Shown piece after piece: positions 43,867 through 52,525 of a stretch of DNA of 64,000 bases. Position 1 is the first letter of the stretch; each line of letters opens with the position of its first letter. A program made the translations under genes and the position numbers. Under the pieces are notes generated by a model. It saw nothing but the letters and a program-made list of their open reading frames with translations. It had not been told where the DNA came from and ran no database searches. Origin of the DNA: Rhizobacter sp. (lineage in GTDB: Bacteria > Pseudomonadota > Gammaproteobacteria > Burkholderiales > Burkholderiaceae_C); assembly GCA_025350965.1 (NCBI GenBank), contig JANXWV010000097.1, positions 42,761-106,760 of the forward strand, written 5' to 3'.

Positions 43867-44898
43867 ATGCAACTCGGAATGATCGGCCTCGGCCGCATGG
43901 GCGCAAACATGGTGCGCCGGCTCGTCAAGGGCGGTCACGACTGCGTGGTGTTCGACCGCGCGCCCGCGGCCACGCAAGCGCTCGCAGCCGAGCACGCGCA
44001 CATTGCGCCGGCCGCGTCGCTGGCCGAGCTCATCGGGAAGCTAAAACGCCCATGTGCGCTGTGGCTGATGGTGCCCGCCGGGGCGGTGGACGCCACGGTG
44101 GCCGAGCTGCTGCCGCTGCTGGACACCGACGACGTCTTGATCGACGGCGGCAACTCCCACTACGTTGACGGCATTCGCCGCGCCGCCGTGCTGGCCGCGC
44201 GCGGCGTGCATGGCGTGGACGTGGGCACCAGCGGCGGCGTGTGGGGGCTGGAGCGAGGCTACTGCATGATGATCGGTGGTGAAGCGGCTGCGGTGCAACG
44301 GCTCGCGCCGATCTTCGAGACGCTCGCGCCGGGCGCGGGCAGCATCGGCCGCACGCCGGGCCGCAGTGCCGATCAAGGCACCGCCGAGCATGGTTACCTG
44401 CACTGCGGCGCGGCAGGTGCCGGGCACTTCGTCAAGATGGTGCACAACGGCATCGAGTACGGAATGATGGCCGCCCTCGCCGAAGGCCTGGGGATCCTGC
44501 GCGGCGCCAACGTGGGCGCGGTCAACCCAACCAACGCGGCCCACGACGCCGAGACCACGCCGATGCGCGAGCCCACGCACTACCAGTACGACATGCCCGT
44601 GGCCGACATCACCGAGCTGTGGCGGCGCGGCAGCGTCGTCAGCTCCTGGCTGCTCGACCTGACGGCTGCCGCACTGCACGAAGACCCCGAGCTGCAGAAC
44701 TTCCAGGGCCGCGTGTCCGACTCGGGCGAAGGCCGCTGGACCATCCAGGCCGCCATCGACGAAGCCGTGCCCGCGCCGGTGCTCACGGCAGCGCTGTACG
44801 CCCGCTTCAGCTCGCGCGGCGAGGCCGACTACCAGAACAAGCTGCTGTCGGCGATGCGCCAACAGTTCGGCGGGCATGCGGAAGGGAAGCACACTTAG
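43867..44898 (+). CDS. gnd: 6-phosphogluconate dehydrogenase, decarboxylating (short form)
   Basis: A 343-residue protein of the short 6-phosphogluconate dehydrogenase group (the classical form is ~470 residues). It starts MQLGMIGLGRMGANMVRRLV, has DGGNSHYVDGIRRAA, VDVGTSGGVWGLERGYCMM and the catalytic KMVHNGIEYGMMAALAEGL. It oxidises 6-phosphogluconate to ribulose 5-phosphate with release of carbon dioxide; short forms often prefer NAD. The ATG at 43867 was chosen because the extra upstream codons lack conservation. It is a stand-alone gene. Confidence 0.9.
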   Translation: MQLGMIGLGRMGANMVRRLVKGGHDCVVFDRAPAATQALAAEHAHIAPAASLAELIGKLKRPCALWLMVPAGAVDATVAELLPLLDTDDVLIDGGNSHYVDGIRRAAVLAARGVHGVDVGTSGGVWGLERGYCMMIGGEAAAVQRLAPIFETLAPGAGSIGRTPGRSADQGTAEHGYLHCGAAGAGHFVKMVHNGIEYGMMAALAEGLGILRGANVGAVNPTNAAHDAETTPMREPTHYQYDMPVADITELWRRGSVVSSWLLDLTAAALHEDPELQNFQGRVSDSGEGRWTIQAAIDEAVPAPVLTAALYARFSSRGEADYQNKLLSAMRQQFGGHAEGKHT

Positions 44899-44900
44899 CA

Positions 44901-44946
44901 TGATGAGAATGCATCAAATGCAGTAGCATCTGATGCGTTTGCATCA
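44901..44946 (+). promoter_or_regulatory. Paired palindromic operators of the toxin-antitoxin operon
   Basis: Two 16-bp sites with their centres 30 bases (about three DNA turns) apart lie just before the antitoxin gene: TGATGAGAATGCATCA at 44901-44916 (five of six arm positions paired) and TGATGCGTTTGCATCA at 44931-44946 (six of six paired). The spacing and symmetry fit cooperative binding of a ribbon-helix-helix antitoxin or its toxin complex. The second site ends 13 bases before the ATG at 44960. Confidence 0.75.
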
Positions 44947-44959
44947 ATCGGAGCAACCC

Positions 44960-45214
44960 ATGCGCACCACCCTCGACCTGGACGATGACGTTCTGGCCAG
45001 CGCCAAAGAGATCGCCCAGCGTGAGAACAAGACCGCCGGGCAGGTGTTGTCAGCGCTCGCGCGGCAGGCTCTGACCCAGGGCTTGCCAAGCCCACGCGCA
45101 GGCGCCACCGTGCGCAGCGGCGCAGCGGCATTCGGCTTCAAGCCCTTCGCGCAGCGCGGCGCCGTCGTCACCAACGACATCATCCGCAAGCTCCGCGACG
45201 AGGCCGACGAGTGA
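44960..45214 (+). CDS. VapB-like antitoxin (ribbon-helix-helix)
   Basis: An 84-residue protein. The start MRTTLDLDDDVLASAKEIAQ followed by RENKTAGQVLSALARQAL is the beta-strand and two helices of a ribbon-helix-helix antitoxin; the C-terminal half (RGAVVTNDIIRKLRDEADE) would wrap the toxin. Its stop overlaps the GTG of the PIN-domain gene (GTGA), the usual order antitoxin then toxin. GGAGCAACCC precedes the ATG. It should repress its own promoter through the two palindromes at 44901-44946. Confidence 0.83.
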   Translation: MRTTLDLDDDVLASAKEIAQRENKTAGQVLSALARQALTQGLPSPRAGATVRSGAAAFGFKPFAQRGAVVTNDIIRKLRDEADE

Positions 45215-45735
45215 CGCGCCAGCCGGTTGAGGCGCGCGAACCCCGTGCCCGTTACGGCGCCGCCGCCGAAAAAGCGGCCGCGCGGGCCGCACTACAGACC
45301 GCAGCGCCCCGTGCCCTGCTCGACGTGAACGTGTTGATCGCATTGCTCGACGCCGACCACCTGCACCACCGCCGTGCCAGCGCCTGGCTGACTGACAACA
45401 TCGCCTCGGGCTGGGCCTCGTGCGCGGTCACGCAGAACGGGTGCGTGCGCATCATGTCGCAGCCCGGCTACCCGAACCCGCTGCCCGCCGCCCGCGTGGC
45501 CGAGCGCCTGCGCGAGGCCACGCTCACCGCGCACCACCAGTTCGTGCCGGGCGAGCCGAGCCTGCTCGACACCGAGCACTTCGACACCGAGCAGTTGCTC
45601 GGCCACCGCCAGGTCACCGATGCGTGGCTGCTCGGGCTGGCCGTGGCGCACCGCCTGCGCTTCGTCACCTTCGACGCCAACATGCCGCTGCGCGTGGTGC
45701 GCGGGGCGAAGGCGGGGCATGTGGTGGCGCTCTGA
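45211..45735 (+). CDS. vapC: VapC-like PIN-domain ribonuclease toxin
   Basis: A 174-residue PIN-domain protein of the VapC type. The catalytic acidic residues can be placed at Asp in LLDVNVLIALLDADH, in the central SLLDTEHFDTEQL segment, and at VTDAWLLGLAVAHRLRFVTFD. Toxins of this family cut tRNA or rRNA. The N-terminal ~34 residues (RYGAAAEKAAARAALQTAAP) precede the PIN fold and are unusual; the frame begins at the GTG overlapping the antitoxin stop, so a later start inside the frame is possible. Confidence 0.83.
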   Translation: MTRQPVEAREPRARYGAAAEKAAARAALQTAAPRALLDVNVLIALLDADHLHHRRASAWLTDNIASGWASCAVTQNGCVRIMSQPGYPNPLPAARVAERLREATLTAHHQFVPGEPSLLDTEHFDTEQLLGHRQVTDAWLLGLAVAHRLRFVTFDANMPLRVVRGAKAGHVVAL

Positions 45736-45816
45736 CGCGCAAACGCCGTCCCATGATGTAGGGAGGCGCGCCGTGCGGGTTGCAACAACAATGCGGAACA
45801 ACCTTGGAGTGAAGTA

Positions 45817-46380
45817 ATGAAGAACCTTTGCTTGATGACCGCCGTCACCGTGGCCAGCGTCTCGTTGGCGGGTTGCGTGCACCCACCGCAGCTGATGGGC
45901 GGGCTCGCTCTCGCGACCTCGACTTCGGGCCCGACCTGCCCGAGCGGGGCCCCGGTGAAAGGGACGACGGTCGTGACGCTCAGCAATTTCGTGGACGTGG
46001 GCGGCCAGAAATCGGTGACCCTGAGCACCGACCCCGCCATGATCGAAGTCGGTTGCTGGAACCTGACGTGGATCATTTCGTCGGGGCCGTTCACCTTCGC
46101 AAGCCCCGGCATCACCTTTGTGCCGGCGCTGCCGAGCAACCAGGCACCCGGCTTTCCGCCGTCCTACAACATCTGGATTGCCGACACGGCGGCGGCGGGG
46201 ACGTTCAAGTACACCATCCACGCTTTCGTCAACGCGCCGGGTGGCGCCAAGTGGAAGTGCGACCCGCGCGTGATTGCCACGGCGTCGAAGGCGCCGCAGC
46301 CAACGAACCCCACTGCCGAGCGCTCCGCCACCGTGGAAACCGCCGCGATGAACGTCAAGGTGCCGTGCCTGCCCGAGTAG
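45817..46380 (+). CDS. Putative lipoprotein, family unknown
   Basis: A 187-residue exported protein. The leader MKNLCLMTAVTVASVSLAGC has a clear lipobox with the cysteine at residue 20. The mature part is beta-rich (KGTTVVTLSNFVDVGGQKSV, GCWNLTWIISSGPFTFASPG) and contains several cysteines (TCPSG, VGCWN, KWKCDP, VPCLPE) that could form disulfides. TTGGAGTGAAGTA before the ATG is a good ribosome site. I do not recognise the family. It converges with the large regulator gene 16 bases away. Confidence 0.75.
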   Translation: MKNLCLMTAVTVASVSLAGCVHPPQLMGGLALATSTSGPTCPSGAPVKGTTVVTLSNFVDVGGQKSVTLSTDPAMIEVGCWNLTWIISSGPFTFASPGITFVPALPSNQAPGFPPSYNIWIADTAAAGTFKYTIHAFVNAPGGAKWKCDPRVIATASKAPQPTNPTAERSATVETAAMNVKVPCLPE

Positions 46381-46396
46381 CAGGCGCCTCACCCAC

Positions 46397-49279
46397 TCAG
46401 CGCGCTGACGGCCTCACACGCTGCAGTGCCTGTCCGAACTCCGAGTCGGGCTGGACCACCGCCAATTCCGTCTCGATCTGCAGCGCAGCCGCCAGCGCCG
46501 CGCCGGCTGCCGTCGCATCGCCCGCCAGCTGTTCCGCTTCAGCGCGTGCGCACCACAACACGCCCAGGCTCACGCGGTCCGACACCGCCTCCAGCAGGCC
46601 GCCGCCTTCGACGAGGCAACTGCGCGCTTGCGCAGCGCGCCCGTGGCGCGCGTGCAGCAGACCAAGGTACGTGAGGCACTGGCCTTCGGCGCGCCGGTCG
46701 GTCAGGTCGCGGGCCACGTTCACCGCTTCGGTGTAGCGGGCCAGCGCTTCGTCGGGCTGGCCCATCGCTTCGGCCACCAGCCCCAGGTTGCACGGCACGA
46801 TCGACAGCAGGCGCGCATGCCCCATGTCGCGCGCGGCGGCGAGCGAAGCCTGCAACTCGGTGCGGGCATCGGCGAAGCGGCCTTCGGTGTGGCACAGCAG
46901 GCCGAGGTTGCAGCGCGCAATGGCCTCCCACTGGCGGTCGCCCAACTCGCGCGCAATGGCCACGGCCTGCGCGTACAGCACTTTGGCTTCCGCGAGCTTG
47001 CCCTGGTCGGCATAGAACTGCGCCAGGTTGCCGGCGCTGCCGCCTTCCCAGCGGCGGTCTTGCGCGAGGCGCGCCAGGCGCGAGCCGGCCTCGAAGTGCG
47101 CTTGTGCTTCCTCGAGCCGGCCCAGGCCTTCGCACAGCCCGCCCAGGCTGTTCAACACGCCGCATTCCAGGGACCGATTGGCGCTCTCGCGAGCCGCAGA
47201 CAACGCCAGGCCATACGACGCCTCCGCCTCGGCAGTGCGGCCCTGTGCGGCCTGGAGTTTGCCCAGCGCATTCGATGCACGGCCTTGCAACGCCATGTGG
47301 CCCACGCGCCCTGCGCCTGCCGATGCGCGGGCGATCAGCGGGAACGCTTCTGCCGCGCGGCCGCACAACTCGAGCGCCGTGCCGTGAACGAAGTCCAGCT
47401 CGGCCGCCAACGCCTCCGGCAATGCGCCGGCCGTGCGCACCCGCTGGGCGAGCTCGTCGACGATCCGGAACGGCCCGCTCAGCTGCACCACGCCCCACAC
47501 AGCGGCCAGCGCGCGCACTGCCACTGCGCCGTCGCCGCGCGCCACGGCGCACTGGCAGGCAGAGATCAGGTTGTCGAGTTCGCTGTGCGGCCAGTGGTGC
47601 ATGCCAGGCGCGTTGGCGGCAGTAAAGAACGCGGCATGGCGCACCTCGGCGGCCAGCAGCGCGTGCGGCCCGCTGCCCTGGAACCGGCCTTCGGTGCGCA
47701 GGTGCTCGGCGGCATAGTCGCGCACGCTTTCCAGGAGGTCGAAGCGCTCGGCGCCGGCGCGCCGCACGAACGACTTGTCGACCAGTGAATGCAGCAGGTC
47801 GATCGGCCACGGCGCGCCAGGCAGCAGCGACAGGTCGAGCACCGCTTCGACCGACGCCATGTCGAACCCGCCACGGAACACCGAGAGCTGCGCCAGGCCC
47901 GCTTTCTCGGCGTCGGTCAGCAAGTCCCAGGACCAGTCGAAGGTGGCGCGCAGCGTGGCTTGCCGGTCGTGGCGGGTGCCGCGCGACGACAGCACCGCGA
48001 AGCGCTCGCTCATGCGCGCCAGCAGGCTGCGCACCGGCATCACGCGCACCCGCGCCGCAGCGAGTTCGATGGCCAGCGGCAGGCCGTCCAGCAACTTGAC
48101 GAGCTGCTCGATGTCCTGGCGTTCATCGGCCCCGCCGCCCAAGCCTTGCCCGCCGGCTTCGGCGCGCCGCATCAGCAGCGTCACGGCGTCAGTCTGGGCG
48201 AGCGGCGCCAGCGCGATGGTCTGCTCGCCGCTGATGCCCAGCACTTCGCGCGTGGTCACGGCGAAGCAGGCTTCGCCGGCCCGATCGAGCCACGTTCCGA
48301 GCGTTTCCTCGGCGTGCCGCGCCACTTGCTCGAAGTTGTCGAGGATGACCAGACAGCGCCCGCGCCCGGCGATCGCGTGGGCGAGCTGCACGACCGGGTC
48401 GGTCTTGCCCAGCGGCACGTCGAGCCCCTGTGCCACGGCGAACACGATGCCGTCCACGCTGCGTGCCTGCGACAGGTCGCAGAACCACACGCCGCCCGGG
48501 AACTCGCCGAGCCAGCACCACGCGAAGCGCGTCACGAAGCGTGTCTTGCCAGTTCCCCCCATGCCCAGCACCGAGACCAGGCGCGCGCCTTCGTCGAAGC
48601 GGCGCGCCAGATCCACCTGCACGGCTTCGCGGTTGACGAACACGTCGCGCTCGGCCGGCACGCTGTGCTTGACCTTGCGCACCGGCAGCCACACGCTGCC
48701 CTGGCGCACCACGCGGTAGGCCTTGGCTTCGTCGGGCGGCGGTGTGAACGGCGACTGCGCATCGCCCACTTCGAACAGCTCGACGGGTTCGGGCAGGCCC
48801 TTGAGCCGCCACTGGCCGTGCGACTGCACGCGCAGCAGTGTCACGCCCAGGGCCGCGCGCGCATCGGCGGTCAGGAGCGTTTGCCCGCCGAGCGCGGCGG
48901 CCATCACGCGCGCGGTAATCGGCTTGGCCAGGCCGTCGATGTCGAAGCGCTTGGCGCCGTGGGCCACGTCGTCGGCGCTGCTTTCGCGCACGCTGAACGG
49001 GGCGACATGCACCCCGGCCCGCGCCGCGAACGGCAGGCCGAGCGCGGCCAGGGTGCGGTGGTAGGCGAGCGCGAAGGCCACCGCATCTGCGGCGCTGTCG
49101 AACACGGCCAGCAAGCCGTCGGTCTTCTCGATCTCGCGGCCGCGCCAGGAGCGCAGCAGGTCGCGCGCGGCGCGGTCGTGCGCGGCCCAGTGCACGGCCA
49201 TTACCGCATCTCCGAGGGCTTCGGCAATGCGGGTGCTGTCGACCATGTCGGTCAACAAGAGGGCGCGGAGTTCGTTCAC
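46397..49279 (-). CDS. Class III cyclase-like domain, STAND ATPase and TPR regulator
   Basis: A 960-residue multidomain protein. Residues 1-170 resemble a class III nucleotide cyclase domain (LLLTDMVDSTRIAEALGD with metal-binding Asp11, EKTDGLLAVF with Asp54). A STAND-type ATPase follows (Walker A GMGGTGKT at 239-246, Walker B LVILDNFEQV, GLPLAIELAAARV sensor helix). From ~590 the protein is TPR repeats (LAQFYADQGKLAEAKVLY, CNLGLVAEAMGQPDEAL). No LuxR DNA-binding domain is present. Whether the cyclase is active is unclear. It probably works as a signal-sensing switch; the input and output are unknown. Confidence 0.85.
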   Translation of the reverse strand: MNELRALLLTDMVDSTRIAEALGDAVMAVHWAAHDRAARDLLRSWRGREIEKTDGLLAVFDSAADAVAFALAYHRTLAALGLPFAARAGVHVAPFSVRESSADDVAHGAKRFDIDGLAKPITARVMAAALGGQTLLTADARAALGVTLLRVQSHGQWRLKGLPEPVELFEVGDAQSPFTPPPDEAKAYRVVRQGSVWLPVRKVKHSVPAERDVFVNREAVQVDLARRFDEGARLVSVLGMGGTGKTRFVTRFAWCWLGEFPGGVWFCDLSQARSVDGIVFAVAQGLDVPLGKTDPVVQLAHAIAGRGRCLVILDNFEQVARHAEETLGTWLDRAGEACFAVTTREVLGISGEQTIALAPLAQTDAVTLLMRRAEAGGQGLGGGADERQDIEQLVKLLDGLPLAIELAAARVRVMPVRSLLARMSERFAVLSSRGTRHDRQATLRATFDWSWDLLTDAEKAGLAQLSVFRGGFDMASVEAVLDLSLLPGAPWPIDLLHSLVDKSFVRRAGAERFDLLESVRDYAAEHLRTEGRFQGSGPHALLAAEVRHAAFFTAANAPGMHHWPHSELDNLISACQCAVARGDGAVAVRALAAVWGVVQLSGPFRIVDELAQRVRTAGALPEALAAELDFVHGTALELCGRAAEAFPLIARASAGAGRVGHMALQGRASNALGKLQAAQGRTAEAEASYGLALSAARESANRSLECGVLNSLGGLCEGLGRLEEAQAHFEAGSRLARLAQDRRWEGGSAGNLAQFYADQGKLAEAKVLYAQAVAIARELGDRQWEAIARCNLGLLCHTEGRFADARTELQASLAAARDMGHARLLSIVPCNLGLVAEAMGQPDEALARYTEAVNVARDLTDRRAEGQCLTYLGLLHARHGRAAQARSCLVEGGGLLEAVSDRVSLGVLWCARAEAEQLAGDATAAGAALAAALQIETELAVVQPDSEFGQALQRVRPSAR

Positions 49280-49327
49280 GCAGCCATCTTAGAACCTCCG
49301 CATGGCGTGGCGCCATGCGGCTCGCTA

Positions 49328-50446
49328 TCAGGCGGCGTGGGCGAGTGCGTCCATCGCGTACACGCGGCCGAAGCGGTTAGCGAGGAACGCGGCAAGCGCC
49401 ACTTCTTCCTGGCGCACGAAGCCTTGCTGCGGCAAGGCACCTGCGCAGAGCAGGTCGAGCATCGCGCACAGGCTGGAGGCGGTGGTGATCTGGATCGCAC
49501 TGCACAGGCGGCCGGCCATCACGTGGCTGTAGATCTTGCGGGCGTAGGTGTCCTGCTGCAGGCGGCCGTCGCGCTGGCCGGCGACCGTGACGAACACGAT
49601 CACCACGTCCTGCATGGTCGCGGGCAGCGCCTGCTCCAGGATGTCTTTCAGCACATCGCGCCGGTCCTTCAGGCGCAGGTCGTGCAGCAGCGCTTTCATG
49701 ATGGCCGCGTGGCCGGGGTAGCGGATGGTGCGGTAGTTCAGCGTGCGCACCTTGCCGGCCAGCGTTTCGCACAGTGTGCCCAGACCACCGCTGGTGTTGA
49801 AGGCTTCGTAGAGCACGCCGTCAAGCGAGAACTCTTCGCGCTCTTCCAGCGCCGGGACCTCGCGCACCTGCCCGTCGACGATGGCCTCGCACGGCTCGCA
49901 GTACTCGTTGATGACGCCTTCGGTGCTCCAGGTCAGGTTGTAGTTCAGTGCGTTGCTCGGGTAGGCGGGCAGGGCGCCGACGCGCATGCGCACCGAGTCG
50001 AGCGCGTCGAAGCCGCGCGCCAGGTCGGCCGCAGCGATGGAGATGAAGCCCGGCGCCAGGCCGCATTGCGGAATGAACGCGGTGGCCGCGCCCTCGGCCA
50101 GCGCACGGATGGCGCGCGTGCTGGCCACGTCTTCGGTCAGGTCGAGGTAGTGCACACCGGCCTCCTTGGCGGCGCGCGCCACCTGCAAGGTCAGGTGAAA
50201 CGGTGCCGCACTCAGCACCGCGTAGCGGCCGTGCAGCGCGTCGGCCAGGGGCTGCGCGTCGGCCACGTCGAGTGGCAGCGTGGTGAGGCGGGGGTGGTGG
50301 TGCAGGTCGGCCGCGATGCGCGCCAGCAAGGCGGGGGAGCGGTCGGCCACGGTGACGCGGTAGCCGCCGGCCTCGGGCGTGTCGACCAGCAGCGCCGCCA
50401 CGACCGAGCCGATCTTGCCGCCGCCAATGACGAGGATGTCTTTCAT
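49328..50446 (-). CDS. Saccharopine dehydrogenase-like NAD(P) oxidoreductase
   Basis: A 372-residue protein with an N-terminal Rossmann motif DILVIGGGKIGSVVAALL and the saccharopine-dehydrogenase C-terminal region (VGALPAYPSNALNYNLTWST, IRYPGHAAIMKALL, VIVFVTVAGQRDGRL). The group includes lysine 6-dehydrogenase and saccharopine reductase. GGAGAACCCTC precedes the ATG at 50446. It is divergent from an Lrp/AsnC-type regulator, which commonly controls an adjacent amino-acid catabolic gene, so lysine or another amino acid is a likely substrate. Confidence 0.85.
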   Translation of the reverse strand: MKDILVIGGGKIGSVVAALLVDTPEAGGYRVTVADRSPALLARIAADLHHHPRLTTLPLDVADAQPLADALHGRYAVLSAAPFHLTLQVARAAKEAGVHYLDLTEDVASTRAIRALAEGAATAFIPQCGLAPGFISIAAADLARGFDALDSVRMRVGALPAYPSNALNYNLTWSTEGVINEYCEPCEAIVDGQVREVPALEEREEFSLDGVLYEAFNTSGGLGTLCETLAGKVRTLNYRTIRYPGHAAIMKALLHDLRLKDRRDVLKDILEQALPATMQDVVIVFVTVAGQRDGRLQQDTYARKIYSHVMAGRLCSAIQITTASSLCAMLDLLCAGALPQQGFVRQEEVALAAFLANRFGRVYAMDALAHAA

Positions 50447-50568
50447 GAGGGTTCTCCGGCCGGTGGGTTGCGTTGCTGAATTTTCCTGCCCTTGGCTGCA
50501 AAACGCATCCAGCAATCAGACGAATCACAGTCCATACTTCGGCGAATCGCAGGCTAAAAATTGTCGAA
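50447..50568. promoter_or_regulatory. Divergent promoter between dehydrogenase and Lrp-type regulator
   Basis: This 122-base gap is AT-richer than its neighbours (TTGCTGAATTTTCCTG, GCTAAAAATTGTCGAAATG). It separates two divergent genes and must hold both promoters and probably the regulator's sites; partial Lrp-like half-sites (AATTTT, GCAATC) are visible but no exact consensus can be assigned. Confidence 0.4.
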
Positions 50569-51033
50569 ATGACCACATCTACCTCCAGACCCGCGCCCAC
50601 GCCCACCCTCGACACCACCGACCGTGCGCTGCTCGCACTCCTGCGCGACGACGCGCGCGCCCCCACCGCCGAGCTGGCGCGCAAGCTCGGCCTGTCGCGC
50701 ACCACGGTGCAAAGCCGCATGGAGCGGCTGCAGCGCAGCAAGGCCATCACCGGCTTCACCATCGCCGTGCCCGATGCGCTCGAGGCCGGCCTGGTGCGCG
50801 CCCATGTGCTGATCACGCTCGCGCCCAAGCGCGGTGCCGCTATCGAGCAGGCGCTGCGGCGCATTCCCGAGGTCCGGGTGCTGCATTCGGTGAGCGGCCC
50901 GTTCGACCTGATCGCGGTGGTGGCCGCGCATTCCATCGGCGAGCTCGATGCGCTGATCGACCGCATCGGCCTGCTCGACGGCGTCGAGCGCACGACCACG
51001 GCGTTGCTGCTGTCCACGCGAATCCAGCGCTGA
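50569..51033 (+). CDS. Lrp/AsnC-family transcriptional regulator
   Basis: A 154-residue regulator. The DNA-binding part is LDTTDRALLALLRDDARAPT then AELARKLGLSRTTVQSRMERL, and the C-terminal RAM effector domain includes ALRRIPEVRVLHSVSGPFDL. The ATG at 50569 removes an upstream extension that would lie in the promoter. It is divergent from the saccharopine-dehydrogenase-like gene and most likely activates it when an amino acid binds. Confidence 0.88.
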   Translation: MTTSTSRPAPTPTLDTTDRALLALLRDDARAPTAELARKLGLSRTTVQSRMERLQRSKAITGFTIAVPDALEAGLVRAHVLITLAPKRGAAIEQALRRIPEVRVLHSVSGPFDLIAVVAAHSIGELDALIDRIGLLDGVERTTTALLLSTRIQR

Positions 51034-51150
51034 CGCGGCCTGCGGGCCCATCGGGTGGCTCGGGCGTGGCGCCTCGCGGCTCAAGTCGCCCGCGCTGTCG
51101 CCGATATGCCAATGAGGCGTGTGTGCCTGTTGTTTCACGAGCATTCCCCC

Positions 51151-52509
51151 ATGAAAGCTGTAGCCGACCAAGACATGATCGACGTGGACGCTGTGTGCGT
51201 GGGGATGTTCGTGCACCTCGGCTTGAGCTGGATGTCGCACCCGTTTCCCCTTGGCAGCTTCAAGATCTCGAACGCCGAGCAGATCGAGACGATCCGCTCG
51301 CTCGGCCTGAAGCGGTTGCGCTGGAACCCGGCGCAAAGCGACGTGGTGGCAACCTCCACCGGCCGCTGGGGGCCACGTGAAGAAGACGGCGCTGCGGCCT
51401 GCGGCGCCGATGCCGCTGCGCTCCGCGGCGAGAGCGGCCCCGCCCCGACCTTCGAGCCGGCCGAACCTGCCGAGCCCCCCGTGCCGCCCGAGGTGGCGGG
51501 GCGCCAGGCGCGCAAGCGCGCCATCTCCGAGCAGCGCGACGCGCTGGCGCTGTGCGAGCGCCAGTTCACCGAAGCGTCGCACGACTTCAAGCGCCTGAAC
51601 GACCTCGTCGTCGGCAAGCCGCAAGAGGCCCGTGCGCAGGCCGAGGCGCTGTCGAAGGCGCTGGTCGACAAGATGCTCGGCGAGCAGGACCTGTGCGTGC
51701 GCCTGCTCACCGACGCGGCCGGCGACAAGGCCTCGATGCATGCGCTGAACGTCACCATCATCTCGCTGCTGATGGGCCGCACCTTCGGTCTCTCGGAGCC
51801 CGACATGCAAGACCTCGGCGTCGGCGCGATGCTGCACGACATCGGCAAGAGCGAACTGCCCGATCGGGTGCGCCACCGCGACGAGAGCCTGAGCCCGTCC
51901 GAGCTGCGCTTTTATGAAGAGCACGTGGCGCACGGCGTGACGCTCGCGCGCAAGATGGGCCTCACGCCTGGCGCGATGCTGGTGCTGGCGCAGCACCATG
52001 AACATGCCGATGGCAGCGGCTTCCCGCTGCACCTGAACACCGACCGCATGACGGCGGGCGCGCGCATCGTGGCGCTCGTGAACCGCTACGACAACCTGTG
52101 CAACCCGCACTTCGCCGCCCGCGCGCTGACGCCTCACGAGTCGCTCTCATTGCTGTTCGCGCAGGGCAAGAGCAAGTTCGACACCGCCATCCTCGGTGCG
52201 TTCATCCGCATGATGGGCGTGTACCCGGCGGGCTCGACGGTGCAGCTCACCGATGACCGCTATGCGATGGTGGTGGGCGTCAACTCAAGCCGGCCGCTGA
52301 AGCCGCGCGTGCTCGTGCACGAGCGCGGCGTGCCGCGCGACGACGCGCTCATCGTCGACCTGGAGACAGCGCAGGGGGTGGGCATCCGGCGCAGCATCAA
52401 GCCGATGCAGTTGCCGGTCGAGTCGCTCGAATACCTGGCCCCGCGCCCGCGCGTGGCCTACTTCTTCGAGCCAATGCGCCTGGCCGACGAAGGCGCGCTG
52501 GCGGCCTGA
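51151..52509 (+). CDS. HD-GYP domain cyclic-di-GMP phosphodiesterase (DUF3391 + HD-GYP)
   Basis: A 452-residue cytoplasmic protein. Residues ~10-65 match DUF3391 (DAVCVGMFVHLGLSWMSHPF), common at the N-terminus of these enzymes. A long helical linker follows. The HD motif is His229-Asp230 (MLHDIGKSELPDRV), and the GYP region is HHEHADGSGFP at 282-292 (GSGFP, a usual variant). It should hydrolyse cyclic di-GMP. It is followed 16 bases later by a GGDEF-EAL gene. The ATG at 51151 was chosen; longer starts look like read-through. Confidence 0.9.
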   Translation: MKAVADQDMIDVDAVCVGMFVHLGLSWMSHPFPLGSFKISNAEQIETIRSLGLKRLRWNPAQSDVVATSTGRWGPREEDGAAACGADAAALRGESGPAPTFEPAEPAEPPVPPEVAGRQARKRAISEQRDALALCERQFTEASHDFKRLNDLVVGKPQEARAQAEALSKALVDKMLGEQDLCVRLLTDAAGDKASMHALNVTIISLLMGRTFGLSEPDMQDLGVGAMLHDIGKSELPDRVRHRDESLSPSELRFYEEHVAHGVTLARKMGLTPGAMLVLAQHHEHADGSGFPLHLNTDRMTAGARIVALVNRYDNLCNPHFAARALTPHESLSLLFAQGKSKFDTAILGAFIRMMGVYPAGSTVQLTDDRYAMVVGVNSSRPLKPRVLVHERGVPRDDALIVDLETAQGVGIRRSIKPMQLPVESLEYLAPRPRVAYFFEPMRLADEGALAA

Positions 52510-52525
52510 AACGCGGCAACGCAGC

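Noticed and set aside
47789..50479. 896-codon open frame on the plus strand across two minus-strand genes
   Set aside because: It spans the cyclase-STAND gene and the dehydrogenase gene, has no recognisable domain and has shadow-type composition.
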